DNA of 27,084 nt from positions 1 to 27,084 of the forward strand of contig JAYUUS010000239.1 of assembly GCA_043754435.1 (NCBI GenBank). The letters are read 5' to 3'. The notes under the pieces are model-generated. The model was given only the letters and a program-made list of their open reading frames with translations, was not told where the DNA came from and did not search any database. A program made the position numbers and the translations under genes. Numbering within the stretch: the first letter of the stretch is position 1; each line of letters opens with the position of its first letter. This DNA comes from JANNYA01 sp043754435 (GTDB taxonomy: Bacteria > Pseudomonadota > Gammaproteobacteria > Xanthomonadales > SZUA-5). Of this stretch, positions 1 to 7,079 are shown in pieces.

Positions 1-96
1 TGCTTTCACCAGGACTATTGGGATTCAACCGCCGGTATTTTTGAGCATGTTCCGGTACTTGGCTGGATGATTGGCAAAATCAAAGCGCGTTTATGA
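1..96 (+). CDS. NTF2/SnoaL-like family protein, C-terminal end only
   Basis: An open frame enters from the left edge and stops at TGA 94-96. It encodes about 31 residues, with a tail containing HQDYWD followed by a hydrophobic VPVLGWMIG stretch and a basic end (KIKARL). That pattern (H-x-DYWD, about 15 residues, then LGxxM and a basic end) is what I recall from the C-terminus of small nuclear-transport-factor-2/SnoaL-like proteins. Such proteins are commonly encoded in ChrR/ECF-sigma-controlled stress regulons. The link is therefore attractive because an ECF sigma/cupin pair lies 2 kb downstream, but it is an inference. The stop overlaps the next start (ATGA at 93-96), which suggests translational coupling. 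The family call rests on a short tail only. Confidence 0.5.
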   Translation, partial: CFHQDYWDSTAGIFEHVPVLGWMIGKIKARL

Positions 97-542
97 TGCG
101 ATTCAGGCAATTTTTGGCGCTTGCTATTGTCTTTGCCGCCAGCCGCGCATCCGCTTTTCCAACTGGCAGTGATGCCCACGGCGGCCACGCTAAAAATCCA
201 GAGCCAACGACAGTATTGCCGTTAAAAGCCAGTTTGGAGCACGACTTAGCAATCCATGACGGCATCGTCGATGCGGTTACCGGCCCAGCAAAAGCGGCGC
301 TTTCGGTGCGGGTAGTGAAATTAGAGCCGGACTCAGTGGTGGTTGAAATCCATAATTTGAGTTCTGACACGCTCAAACTCAGCCTGTATCAAGTCATGCA
401 AGACGGACGCTATACCCCGACCTCAAGTTGCCCGCTAAAGCCGGGCATGTCGAGCTTTGAAACTTGGGGTGAAGTGTTTGATGCGATCGGTTTTGGCGCG
501 GTCAAAGTGTTGGCGGCGGATGAAGCATTGGTATGTGAATAG
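93..542 (+). CDS. Small exported protein of unknown function
   Basis: The gene encodes 149 residues. The N-terminus MMRFRQFLALAIVFAASRASA is a typical Sec signal peptide, cleaved after the ASA at about residue 21, so the mature protein should be periplasmic. The mature part starts with a His/Gly-rich stretch (SDAHGGHAKN) and contains a probably beta-rich section (LSVRVVKLEPDSVVVEIHNLSS). Two cysteines near the end (SSCPLKP and the final VCE) could form a disulfide. Two consecutive ATG codons at 93 and 96 are possible starts; the first overlaps the stop of the upstream gene in an ATGA arrangement, so translation is probably coupled. There is no clear Shine-Dalgarno sequence. I recognise no family. 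Its position next to an NTF2-like gene and upstream of an ECF sigma operon suggests an envelope-stress or redox context, which is only inferred. Confidence 0.75.
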   Translation: MMRFRQFLALAIVFAASRASAFPTGSDAHGGHAKNPEPTTVLPLKASLEHDLAIHDGIVDAVTGPAKAALSVRVVKLEPDSVVVEIHNLSSDTLKLSLYQVMQDGRYTPTSSCPLKPGMSSFETWGEVFDAIGFGAVKVLAADEALVCE

Positions 543-606
543 CGCGTTTCACACAGCGCGTGGCTCGCTAAGCTAACGGCAATCCCATAACCTTACGCCA
601 AACCTT

Positions 607-611
607 AGGAG
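607..611 (+). promoter_or_regulatory. Ribosome binding site of the DUF2333 gene
   Basis: AGGAG lies 8 nt upstream of the ATG at 620. It is the strongest Shine-Dalgarno site in the first 4 kb and marks the probable translational entry to the run of genes that follows. The 77-nt gap after the previous gene (543-619) may also hold a promoter, but I see no convincing -35/-10 pair. Confidence 0.6.
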
Positions 612-619
612 CACAGATC

Positions 620-1699
620 ATGAGCGATGCTATCGCTAGCCCAAACCCCAATTCAAATCTAAACTCTGGCACGTCGGTCAATTCAAGCCAGCCCGCAAAG
701 TCAAAAAAATGGCTGCTTAAGCTCATTATGGCCGTGCTTGCGATACTTTTTACCGTTAATTTGGTGCTGATGTGGCTGTGGAGCCGTGAGCCTGAGCCTT
801 TTGAAACCGCAGACGCCGTTGCCCAATATGCACCCGCCGGACGTGGCGCAGTTACCGGCGTTGCGGTAGTGGCTACGCTTATGCGCTTGAACGAAGGCCA
901 ATTGAGTAAATCGGGCGGCTACATTAGCAATGATATTGCCCCACCCGGCGTGTTTCTCGACAATATATCCAACTTTGAATTTGGCGAGCTGCAACAGCTG
1001 CGTGACTTAGCCAGTGCGCTGCGCAATGACTTCAGCCGCTCCCAAAGCCAGTCAGTTGCGGACAAAAACTTAGAAAATGCCCAACCTTTGTTGATGTATC
1101 CCAACGACCGCTGGATACCGCCCTCCACGGAAAGCCAATATCGCGAAGCCAACGTCGAGTTTAACGCCTACTTGGTGCACTTGACCGACCCAAATCAGCC
1201 GAGCGCGCAGTTTTACGCCCGCGCAGATAATTTAGAGGCGTATTTGCGTTTGGTGGAAAAGCAGCTGGGTTCGCTGTCGCAGCGCTTGAGTGCTTCAGTG
1301 ACGCACGCGCGCCATGACACGGACTTAGCGAATGAACCGAACGCCACCCAAAGTACCCCAGGGCCTGCGACATCGGGTGAACCCATGTTTGTGCAAACGC
1401 CGTGGCGCAAAATTGATGACAATTTTTATGAGGCGCGGGGTGCTTCGTATGCCCTAATCCACATCCTTAAAGCCATTGAAGTTGATTTCAAGCCCATCTT
1501 GGACAGTAAAAACGCAAAAGTCAGCGTTCAGCAAATTATTGCTGAGCTAGAACAAACCCAAGCACCGATTTGGAGTCCAATGATTTTGAACGGCGGTGGC
1601 TTTGGTTTTTTTCCCAATCACAGCTTAGTGATGGCGAACTATGTTTCACGCGCCAGCGCCCAAATAGCGAATTTGCGCGCGCTGCTGGCACGCGGTTGA
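620..1699 (+). CDS. DUF2333 family membrane-anchored protein
   Basis: The product has 359 residues. A Ser/Asn/Pro-rich, probably disordered N-terminus (about 1-28) is followed by one transmembrane helix at about 33-53 (LLKLIMAVLAILFTVNLVLMW); the rest should be periplasmic. Conserved DUF2333 stretches are visible: SGGYISNDIAPPGVFLDN, the segment with LRNDFSRSQSQS, the PNQPSAQFYARADNL stretch and GSLSQRLSASV. The family is defined by sequence only and has no assigned activity. A low-complexity insert (about 235-255, TDLANEPNATQSTPGP) splits the conserved blocks. The ATG has a good AGGAG. The next gene starts 7 nt after the stop, so this gene probably leads the operon running to 3712. Family assignment is firm; function is unknown. 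Confidence 0.85.
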   Translation: MSDAIASPNPNSNLNSGTSVNSSQPAKSKKWLLKLIMAVLAILFTVNLVLMWLWSREPEPFETADAVAQYAPAGRGAVTGVAVVATLMRLNEGQLSKSGGYISNDIAPPGVFLDNISNFEFGELQQLRDLASALRNDFSRSQSQSVADKNLENAQPLLMYPNDRWIPPSTESQYREANVEFNAYLVHLTDPNQPSAQFYARADNLEAYLRLVEKQLGSLSQRLSASVTHARHDTDLANEPNATQSTPGPATSGEPMFVQTPWRKIDDNFYEARGASYALIHILKAIEVDFKPILDSKNAKVSVQQIIAELEQTQAPIWSPMILNGGGFGFFPNHSLVMANYVSRASAQIANLRALLARG

Positions 1700-1706
1700 T
1701 TGGCGC

Positions 1707-2231
1707 ATGGCTTTGAATTTTCGACGTGCACAAGCAAACGACGTAGCGCATATTGTGGCGCTAGTAGAGTCCTCCTATCGCGGTGAAATTAGCCAAAAGG
1801 GCTGGACGACTGAGGCCGATTTACTGGACGGGCAGCGCACCAGCGCTGCGGAAGTTTCGGCGCTGCTGCTAGCGCTTAGAAGTCAGATTATCTTGGCTTT
1901 TGACGGCGACAATTTGGTTGCTAGCGCGCATATTCAAATGCACGATGACGGCTGCCATTTTGGTATGTTCGCCGTCGTTCCCAGCTTACAGGGCGCTGGC
2001 GTCGGTAAAGCGCTGCTGGCGGAAGGCGAGCGTCGCGCAGTGGCAGATTTTGCCGCGACCGAGATGCGCATGTGGGTGATCGGGATGCGGGAAAGCTTGA
2101 TTGCCTTTTATCAGCGACGCGGCTATCGCCTGACCGGCGAGCGCGAAGCATTTCCGTATGGCGACGCTAATTTTGGCTTACCCAAACGCGATGATTTATA
2201 TTTTGTTGTGCTGAGTAAAGTGCTGAAATGA
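1707..2231 (+). CDS. GNAT family N-acetyltransferase
   Basis: This 174-residue protein has the GCN5-related acetyltransferase layout. The N-terminal FRRAQANDVAHIVALVESSY is the usual first strand-helix. The acetyl-CoA pyrophosphate loop is VVPSLQGAGVGKALLAEGE (Q/R-x-x-G-x-G/A type). The C-terminal MRESLIAFYQRRGYRLTGE matches motif B (the FYxxxGF-like region). The ending YGDANFGLPKRDDLYFVVLSK resembles acetyltransferases in which the last strand returns to the sheet. The substrate cannot be read from sequence. The start is 7 nt after the DUF2333 stop and the stop overlaps the start of the sigma gene (ATGA at 2228-2231), so it is co-transcribed with both. A role in modifying a stress-related small molecule or protein is possible but unsupported. 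Confidence 0.88.
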   Translation: MALNFRRAQANDVAHIVALVESSYRGEISQKGWTTEADLLDGQRTSAAEVSALLLALRSQIILAFDGDNLVASAHIQMHDDGCHFGMFAVVPSLQGAGVGKALLAEGERRAVADFAATEMRMWVIGMRESLIAFYQRRGYRLTGEREAFPYGDANFGLPKRDDLYFVVLSKVLK

Positions 2232-2821
2232 CGCTTACCCGCCCCGCAGCGCGACAGAATCAGCCGCAATTGTTAGCGCTGTTGGAAGAGATCATTGCCA
2301 ACAAACCAGAAGCTTTGGGTGCGCTGTATGATCTCAGCGTGGATGCGCTCAAGGCATTGGTATTGCGTCTGGTACGCAACCACGCCGATAGTGACGATGT
2401 GCTGAGCGAAGTCTACCGGCAAGTTTGGGAGCGTCCGCAGCAATATCAGGCCGAACGCGGCCCGGTGATGGCTTGGCTGTTTGTGATTGCCAGAACCCGT
2501 GCGCTCGATTTAATACGCAAGCGTCGAAATAATGTTGATTTGGCAAGCGTTCCACCTAGCGCGCATGAGGAAAGCGACAATCTAGAGCCAGCAGCGGATG
2601 ATTTGTTACAGTCTACCCAAGAGTCTTCACATATTCATCGCGCGCTACTGCAACTAAGTGCTGAGCAGCGGCGTATGTTGGATTTAGCCTACTTTCAAGA
2701 TATGTCACACCAAGAGATTGCAGATTCAACCGGTTTAGCACTTGGCACCGTGAAAAGCCATATACGACGCGGCCAACAAGCCCTGAAAGAAGTGCTTGAA
2801 GCGCAAGGGCTTGGCTTATGA
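2228..2821 (+). CDS. ECF-type RNA polymerase sigma factor
   Basis: The product has 197 residues with the two domains of group 4 sigma factors. Region 2 (about 25-100) includes DSDDVLSEVYRQVWERPQQY and the RGPVMAWLFVIARTRALDLI core-binding and -10 recognition helix, followed by the basic RKRR. Region 4 (about 138-190) has the helix-turn-helix YFQDMSHQEIADSTGL and LGTVKSHIRRGQQALKE, which contacts the -35 element. It would direct polymerase to a small stress regulon, usually including its own promoter. The gene overlaps the GNAT gene by ATGA and its own stop overlaps the start of the cupin gene by ATGA (2818-2821), the usual sigma/anti-sigma coupling. I could not identify the target promoter by eye. 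Confidence 0.93.
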   Translation: MTLTRPAARQNQPQLLALLEEIIANKPEALGALYDLSVDALKALVLRLVRNHADSDDVLSEVYRQVWERPQQYQAERGPVMAWLFVIARTRALDLIRKRRNNVDLASVPPSAHEESDNLEPAADDLLQSTQESSHIHRALLQLSAEQRRMLDLAYFQDMSHQEIADSTGLALGTVKSHIRRGQQALKEVLEAQGLGL

Positions 2822-3249
2822 ACGCGCTCAGTGGAAATGACATTTTTATTCAGCTTGCTGAAGCGCTGACGCCGATCGCAGCGAACGACGCGTTGCGGGC
2901 ACGCGTGCTGGCAAACGTAACCGCACGCCCGAAACGTTTGATTCATGTCGAAGAGGGCGAGTTCGTGCGCATGCTGGCAGGCGTGTATGTTAAACAACTG
3001 CGTGCCGATGCCCAAACGGAAACCGGCCTTTGGCGGTTAGAACCTGGCGCGATTATTCCCGCGCATGGGCACCGGCATGAAGAAGAATGCCTAGTCGTTT
3101 CTGGCAGTATTCAATATGCCGGGCGCACGCTGTTCAGCGGTGATTTTTTAGGCGCGGCCAAAGGTGAGCATCAAGGCGAAATCACCAGCGTCGATGGCGC
3201 GCTGCTGTTAATTCGAAGCGAGCCGCGCGCGAATAATGCCGCCTGTTAA
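2818..3249 (+). CDS. ChrR-like single-cupin anti-sigma factor
   Basis: The protein has 143 residues. Residues about 75-135 form a cupin barrel: motif 1 has His83-x-His85-x3-Glu89 followed by CLVVSG, and the second motif supplies His118 (GEHQGEI), the standard 3-His/1-Glu metal site. Residues about 10-30 (QLAEALTPIAANDALRARVL) resemble the linker seen in anti-sigma proteins. The His/Cys zinc finger (HxxxCxxC) of the anti-sigma domain in canonical ChrR is absent, so sigma binding would have to work differently. ChrR-type proteins hold the sigma factor until singlet oxygen or another oxidant acts; here that is inferred from the ATGA-coupled sigma gene. A plain cupin enzyme is the alternative. 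The 3' end overlaps the next gene by 14 nt. Confidence 0.8.
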   Translation: MNALSGNDIFIQLAEALTPIAANDALRARVLANVTARPKRLIHVEEGEFVRMLAGVYVKQLRADAQTETGLWRLEPGAIIPAHGHRHEEECLVVSGSIQYAGRTLFSGDFLGAAKGEHQGEITSVDGALLLIRSEPRANNAAC

Positions 3250-3712
3250 TGATGCGGACCTAGATTTAGTCACAGCCGATGCCTTAGCGCACTTTCAAGC
3301 CGTGGTGCTACACAATAACCGCACGCGACGGCATTTTGGCAAGCTTAGCGATGCGAGTCACCGGGCTATCGGCGCAAACCCTTTATGCGGCGATCAATTG
3401 ACGGTTGAACTCCAGCTGGTTGATTGCACTATCATTCAATGTGGTTTTCATGGCGAGATGAGCGCTATTTCAATCGCTGCGGCAGAGATTTTGTGTACGC
3501 AAATTGAGGGTTTAAGCCTGCACGAAGCTGAGTTGATTCTGCGGGATGCGCAATCCATGCTGGGCGGGCGTCTCGATTTACCCAGCACCGATGAATTTCA
3601 CTGCTTCGCGGTAGTGCGGCGCTATCCCAGCCGACTTAAGACCGCGACGCTGCCGGTGGCAACTCTGTTGGCAGCGGTGCTTGGTGATTCGACGCAGGTC
3701 AGTACCGAATAG
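3236..3712 (+). CDS. SufU/IscU-like protein lacking two scaffold cysteines
   Basis: The product has 158 residues and aligns along its length with SufU/IscU Fe-S scaffold proteins: VVLHNNRTRRHFGKL at the start, ANPLCGDQLTVEL around the first ligand, FHGEMSAISIAAAEIL around the second and YPSRLKTATLPVATLLAAV around the third. In SufU the ligands are three Cys and one Asp. Here Cys51 and Asp53 remain, but the second position is Ser76 (AGC) and the third is Thr136 (ACC). Other cysteines occur at 64, 69, 87 and 123, outside the usual positions. A classical scaffold role is therefore doubtful. It overlaps the cupin gene by 14 nt and closes the sigma/anti-sigma operon, so a regulatory or sensing role is possible. 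No other in-frame ATG lies near the cupin stop, which supports the overlapping start. Confidence 0.85.
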   Translation: MPPVNDADLDLVTADALAHFQAVVLHNNRTRRHFGKLSDASHRAIGANPLCGDQLTVELQLVDCTIIQCGFHGEMSAISIAAAEILCTQIEGLSLHEAELILRDAQSMLGGRLDLPSTDEFHCFAVVRRYPSRLKTATLPVATLLAAVLGDSTQVSTE

Positions 3713-3722
3713 TCTGCAAAAG

Positions 3723-4670
3723 CTAAAGCCAATCACGCGGCTGCAAAAATTCAGCGAGTTGGGCTTCAGCGCTGCCCGCTTCCGGGACATAGCCGTATTC
3801 AAAGCGCACTTCCGGTGGCAAGCTCATGAGGATGCTTTCTGTGCGCCCCCCGGATTGCAGGCCAAACAGCGTGCCGCGATCCCAAACCAAGTTAAATTCG
3901 ACATAGCGGCCACGGCGATACAGCTGAAACTGGCGTTCGCGTTCCCCGTATTGGGTTGCTTTGCGCTTTTCGACGATCGGCTGGTAGGCCTCAAAAAAGC
4001 CATTGGCGACGGCGCGCAGATAGCTAAAGCATGGGCTGAACCCGTCCTCATGCAAATCGTCAAAAAACAAACCGCCGACGCCACGCGCTTCAGCACGATG
4101 CTTCAAATAAAAATATTCGTCGCACCATTTTTTGTAGGCGGTATATTTTTCCAAGCCAAACGGGTCGGACAGCGCTTTGGCTATGCCATGCCAATGCTTG
4201 ACATCCTCGATAAATGGATAAAATGGCGTTAAATCAAAGCCACCTCCAAACCACCATACCGGTTCACAGCCCTCTTTCGTGGCTTGAAATAGCCGCACGT
4301 TCATATGCGTTGTCGGAACAAAAGGGTTGCGTGGGTGGAATACTAAGCTGACACCCATCGCGCGAAAGCCACGCCCGGCAAGTTCGGGGCGCGCCGCAGA
4401 AGCCGAGGGCGGCAGGCTTAGCCCACGCACGTCCGATAAGCCAATGCCCGCTTGCTCAAAAACCTTTCCGCCCGTTAACACCCGCGTGCGGCCGCCACCG
4501 CCGCCGATGACTTCGGGGCGCGCCCAGATATCTTCGCGAAAGGTGGCTAATGGTTCAAAACTTTGTACCAAAGCACATAGGCGGTCTTGTAAGTCGCTCA
4601 AAAAACTGTAGACCGCATCGCCATCTAAATTATCTGCTGCATCACTGTCTGCTGCTAAGTCGTGCGCCAT
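3723..4670 (-). CDS. hemF: Oxygen-dependent coproporphyrinogen III oxidase
   Basis: HemF converts coproporphyrinogen III to protoporphyrinogen IX in the cytoplasm by two O2-dependent oxidative decarboxylations, late in haem synthesis. The 315-residue product is about the family length, with a short acidic N-terminal extension (MAHDLAADSDAADNLDGDA). Family signatures include RPEVIGGGGGRTRVLTGG near residue 50, THMNVRLFQ, WWFGGGFDLTPFYPF, YKKWCDEYFYLKHR, the RGVGGLFFDDL stretch, and RYVEFNLVWDRGTLFGLQSG followed by RTESILMSLPP near the C-terminus. The start lies 1 nt after the stop of the upstream proline-rich gene (TAA-A-ATG), so the two are almost certainly translationally coupled. Its 3' end meets the SufU-like gene head-on, with only 10 nt between them and no visible terminator. 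Confidence 0.97.
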   Translation of the reverse strand: MAHDLAADSDAADNLDGDAVYSFLSDLQDRLCALVQSFEPLATFREDIWARPEVIGGGGGRTRVLTGGKVFEQAGIGLSDVRGLSLPPSASAARPELAGRGFRAMGVSLVFHPRNPFVPTTHMNVRLFQATKEGCEPVWWFGGGFDLTPFYPFIEDVKHWHGIAKALSDPFGLEKYTAYKKWCDEYFYLKHRAEARGVGGLFFDDLHEDGFSPCFSYLRAVANGFFEAYQPIVEKRKATQYGERERQFQLYRRGRYVEFNLVWDRGTLFGLQSGGRTESILMSLPPEVRFEYGYVPEAGSAEAQLAEFLQPRDWL

Positions 4671-4671
4671 T

Positions 4672-6114
4672 TTAAGGCTTGCCCGATGCGTTTTTAGTTC
4701 CCAGCATGCGGGCTAATAAGTCTAGGGCGCGACTGACTTCTGGACTTTGCAGGCTGTCTAACGCAGGTTTAGGAGCGGATGGTGTGACGGGTTGTTTAAC
4801 AGGGGAGGGCACCGCAGCCTTGGCAATAGGAGCGGTAACCGATCCGGGAACGAGCGGCATAGCGATAGACGGTGGCATTTGCACGGGCGTTGGTGTAACC
4901 GCTTTCGGTTGCGATGGAATCGCAGAGGGCGTTTGGGCGGGTGTTGGTGTAGCCGCTTTAGGTGGTGGTGCAGCCGGCATTAACACAGGCGTTGGTGTGG
5001 CGGCTTTTTGCGGTGCTATGGACGCCGCCGCAAACAGGGGTTTTGCTGCAGGCATCACCGCCGATGGCGTCACAGCGGCGGGCGCTGGAGCCACGCGGGG
5101 CGCTGCTATTTCGGGTTTTAGCTCGGGTTCTAGGCCGCTTGCAAACGGCGAAAGCTTTTCTACTTTGGGCGTAGACAGCCGATTGTAGGCGTTGCGCAGG
5201 CTGGCGCTATCGCGTTCTTGCCCGAACTCGTTGCCACCTTCCAGACTGATGTTTTTCTTGACCGCAGAGTCAGCATAGCGCGCGGCGAATTTAAGTTCCG
5301 CTAAAAAATCCAGTTCGCGGTCTTGCGCGCTTTCCAATTGTGCCGCCGCCGTTACCGCTTCAGTCTTAAGCACTTCTATAGGCTTTTCAACGATAACCGG
5401 TGCGGGTGGTGCGGCAACGACTTCAGGTACGGGTTTGTGCTCTACGGGTTTTAAGCCGCGAACCCAATGTTCGCGGACGAATAGATCGTTTTCCCGCAGA
5501 ATAAATTCGCCTAGTCGATCAAATACATCTGGACCCATAAATTCTGCGCCCAGCTGGCGTTTCACCAGGGCTAGCTGATCGACGTTTTCAAAAACAAAAT
5601 GCACCACATCTTCATCAATATGCGCCCGAATATTGAGCTTGGAATTGACGTAGCCGGTCGCTTGCACGCTGGCTTGCACAATCAGTCCCGTCGGGCCGCG
5701 TTTTTCTTCTTTGATGCCGCCCAAATGCAGGCGTTTAAAGGTTTCTGAGAGCGCACGCACGCGGTCGTAACTATTGAGTGTCAAACGCGTTGCCTTGTCA
5801 GTATCCACACGCGATTTCCAGCGCACTTCTAAAGTGTATTCATTCAAGCGGCTTTCGCCCGGCTCAAAGATCCACTCAAAATTAGGAATGGCGTCGAAAT
5901 TTCCGTAGCCCGCTATTTCAAAGCTTTGCCGCACACTCGGGCGTATTTCTTTCAGCTGGCGGTTCAGTTCGCGCAAAAACCGTTCCAGGTTTTGCATCGC
6001 AGACATGGTTTCATTTTGGAAGCGCTGCTTGCGTAAGTCTTTGCTGGCGACTTCGTCGTTTTGCTCGCCTTTGAGCGCCTGTGCGCGTTCGTTCAATCGT
6101 TGCAGGAGTGACAT
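4672..6114 (-). CDS. Unknown protein with conserved N-terminal domain and Pro/Ala/Thr-rich tail
   Basis: Starting at the ATG at 6112-6114 (MSLLQRLNERAQALKGE) the product has 480 residues. An in-frame extension of 34 residues to 6216 is possible, but it would run into the divergent promoter region, and the internal ATG has an AAAGA just upstream. Residues about 1-70 are charged and helical (NLERFLRELNRQLKEIRPSVRQSF). Residues about 70-230 look globular, with a probable beta section (EYTLEVRWKSRVD, LIVQASVQATGYVNSKLNIRAHI). From about 250 onward the chain is disordered and rich in Pro, Ala and Thr, with an imperfect repeat of the type KAATPTPxxxP. There is no signal peptide. I recognise no family. 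Coupling to hemF suggests shared expression but does not reveal a function. Confidence 0.78.
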   Translation of the reverse strand: MSLLQRLNERAQALKGEQNDEVASKDLRKQRFQNETMSAMQNLERFLRELNRQLKEIRPSVRQSFEIAGYGNFDAIPNFEWIFEPGESRLNEYTLEVRWKSRVDTDKATRLTLNSYDRVRALSETFKRLHLGGIKEEKRGPTGLIVQASVQATGYVNSKLNIRAHIDEDVVHFVFENVDQLALVKRQLGAEFMGPDVFDRLGEFILRENDLFVREHWVRGLKPVEHKPVPEVVAAPPAPVIVEKPIEVLKTEAVTAAAQLESAQDRELDFLAELKFAARYADSAVKKNISLEGGNEFGQERDSASLRNAYNRLSTPKVEKLSPFASGLEPELKPEIAAPRVAPAPAAVTPSAVMPAAKPLFAAASIAPQKAATPTPVLMPAAPPPKAATPTPAQTPSAIPSQPKAVTPTPVQMPPSIAMPLVPGSVTAPIAKAAVPSPVKQPVTPSAPKPALDSLQSPEVSRALDLLARMLGTKNASGKP

Positions 6115-6234
6115 GATCTTTAAATCCCATATTTTGAAGCCGGTAGCGCCAGCCACAGACGCTAAAGTTAGCAGTTTTCGGATTGATTTTGGCGATAAGA
6201 TCGCGCACTTAGTCACGTCTTCGGCGAAAAAATT
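6115..6234 (+). promoter_or_regulatory. Divergent intergenic region between the proline-rich gene and the GST gene
   Basis: These 120 nt separate two genes transcribed away from each other, so promoters for both must lie here. The sequence is not clearly structured. I see no unambiguous -35/-10 pair and no strong palindrome. Confidence 0.4.
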
Positions 6235-6873
6235 ATGCGTAAACTTGAACTGTATTATTCCCCAGGCTCGGCTTCACTGGTCGTGCATTGGCTGCTGATT
6301 GAACTCAATTTGGCCCACACACTGCACGCGGTGGATTTGTCTAAAGCTGAGCAAAAAAGCGCTGAGTATCTTTTGCTCAATCCGGCCGGCGTGGTGCCGA
6401 CACTGATGATCGACGCTACCCCGATCACGGAGGCCGCCGCAATTTGCCTCCATTTGGCCGATAGCTTCAAAGGCCGCCGCTTGGCACCGGTTGCCGGCAC
6501 CGCCCATCGTGCACGCTACTATCAATGGATGTTTTTTTGCGCCAATACGCTCCAGCCTGCGTATCGCACTTGGTTCTACCCCAGTGAGGTTGCTGGCGAA
6601 GCCAATGCGGAGGCGGCAAAAGCGCTGGCGGGTGAAAAAATTGTGGCCGCATGGCAGCGCGTTGACGCACATCTAGCGATGAGCGGCCCGTATTTATTGG
6701 GCGCGCAAATGACGGCGGTGGATTTTATGTTGACCATGCTGATGCGTTGGTCACGCAATATGCCTAATCCGGCGCACACATTACCGGCGCTGGCCGAATA
6801 CGCCAAACGCATGAAAGCGCTGCCCAGTTTCGCCGAGCTTTACGCGAGAGAGGGTTTGACGGAGTGGAGTTAA
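6235..6873 (+). CDS. Glutathione S-transferase family protein
   Basis: The 212-residue product has the GST fold. The N-terminal thioredoxin-like domain (about 1-80) begins KLELYYSPGSASLVVHWLLIELNL, where the Ser residues after YSPG sit at the usual thiol-activating position. The cis-proline loop NPAGVVPTLMID and the glutathione-contacting ITEAAAICLHLAD follow. The all-helical C-terminal domain (about 90-205) contains the N-capping motif GPYLLGAQMTAVDFMLTMLMRW. It is probably cytosolic and conjugates glutathione to electrophiles or reduces peroxides; the substrate is not readable. The start ATG is preceded by an A-rich stretch rather than a good Shine-Dalgarno site. It stands alone, with short repeat sequences after its stop. 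Confidence 0.93.
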   Translation: MRKLELYYSPGSASLVVHWLLIELNLAHTLHAVDLSKAEQKSAEYLLLNPAGVVPTLMIDATPITEAAAICLHLADSFKGRRLAPVAGTAHRARYYQWMFFCANTLQPAYRTWFYPSEVAGEANAEAAKALAGEKIVAAWQRVDAHLAMSGPYLLGAQMTAVDFMLTMLMRWSRNMPNPAHTLPALAEYAKRMKALPSFAELYAREGLTEWS

Positions 6874-6883
6874 AGGCCGGATA

Positions 6884-6907
6884 CGTCCTTCGACAGGCTA
6901 AAGGACG
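6884..6907 (+). repeat. Small hairpin, possible dispersed repeat fragment
   Basis: CGTCCTT at 6884-6890 and AAGGACG at 6901-6907 are perfect 7-nt arms around a 10-nt loop (CGACAGGCTA). The core CCTTCGACAGGCT resembles a short intergenic repeat I have seen in many environmental proteobacterial genomes. It lies 10 nt past the GST stop and might end its transcript, although no T-run follows at once. Confidence 0.45.
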
Positions 6908-6993
6908 AAGGGGTTTTCACGACTTGGAAAGGTTCGTTCGCCCTAAGTTATCCGTTTTTAGAGAGCAAAACTGCGCACAATCCATGAACCTCG

Positions 6994-7063
6994 CGTCTTT
7001 GCGAGCGTAGCGAAGCAATCTAGCTTTAAACTACGAGATTGCTTCACTGCGTTCGCAAAGACG
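6994..7063 (+). repeat. REP/MITE-like inverted repeat
   Basis: Two 28-nt arms (6994-7021 and 7036-7063) flank a 14-nt loop. The arms differ at three positions, all of which can pair as G-U in RNA. They begin CGTCTTTGCGAGCG and end with the reverse complement, CGCAAAGACG. The element fills the convergent gap between the GST and NADAR genes, a common place for REP-like sequences. It may act as a bidirectional transcription barrier. Confidence 0.75.
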
Positions 7064-7079
7064 AATCTTGGGCGGTTCT

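Noticed and set aside
3681..4232. Long plus-strand open frame opposite hemF
   Set aside because: It lies wholly antisense to a well-conserved hemF, has no recognisable domain and no ribosome binding site.
4679..5188. Gly/Ala/Val-rich plus-strand frame opposite the proline-rich gene
   Set aside because: Its composition is the complement of the Pro/Ala/Thr-rich repeats on the other strand; it has no signal of its own.
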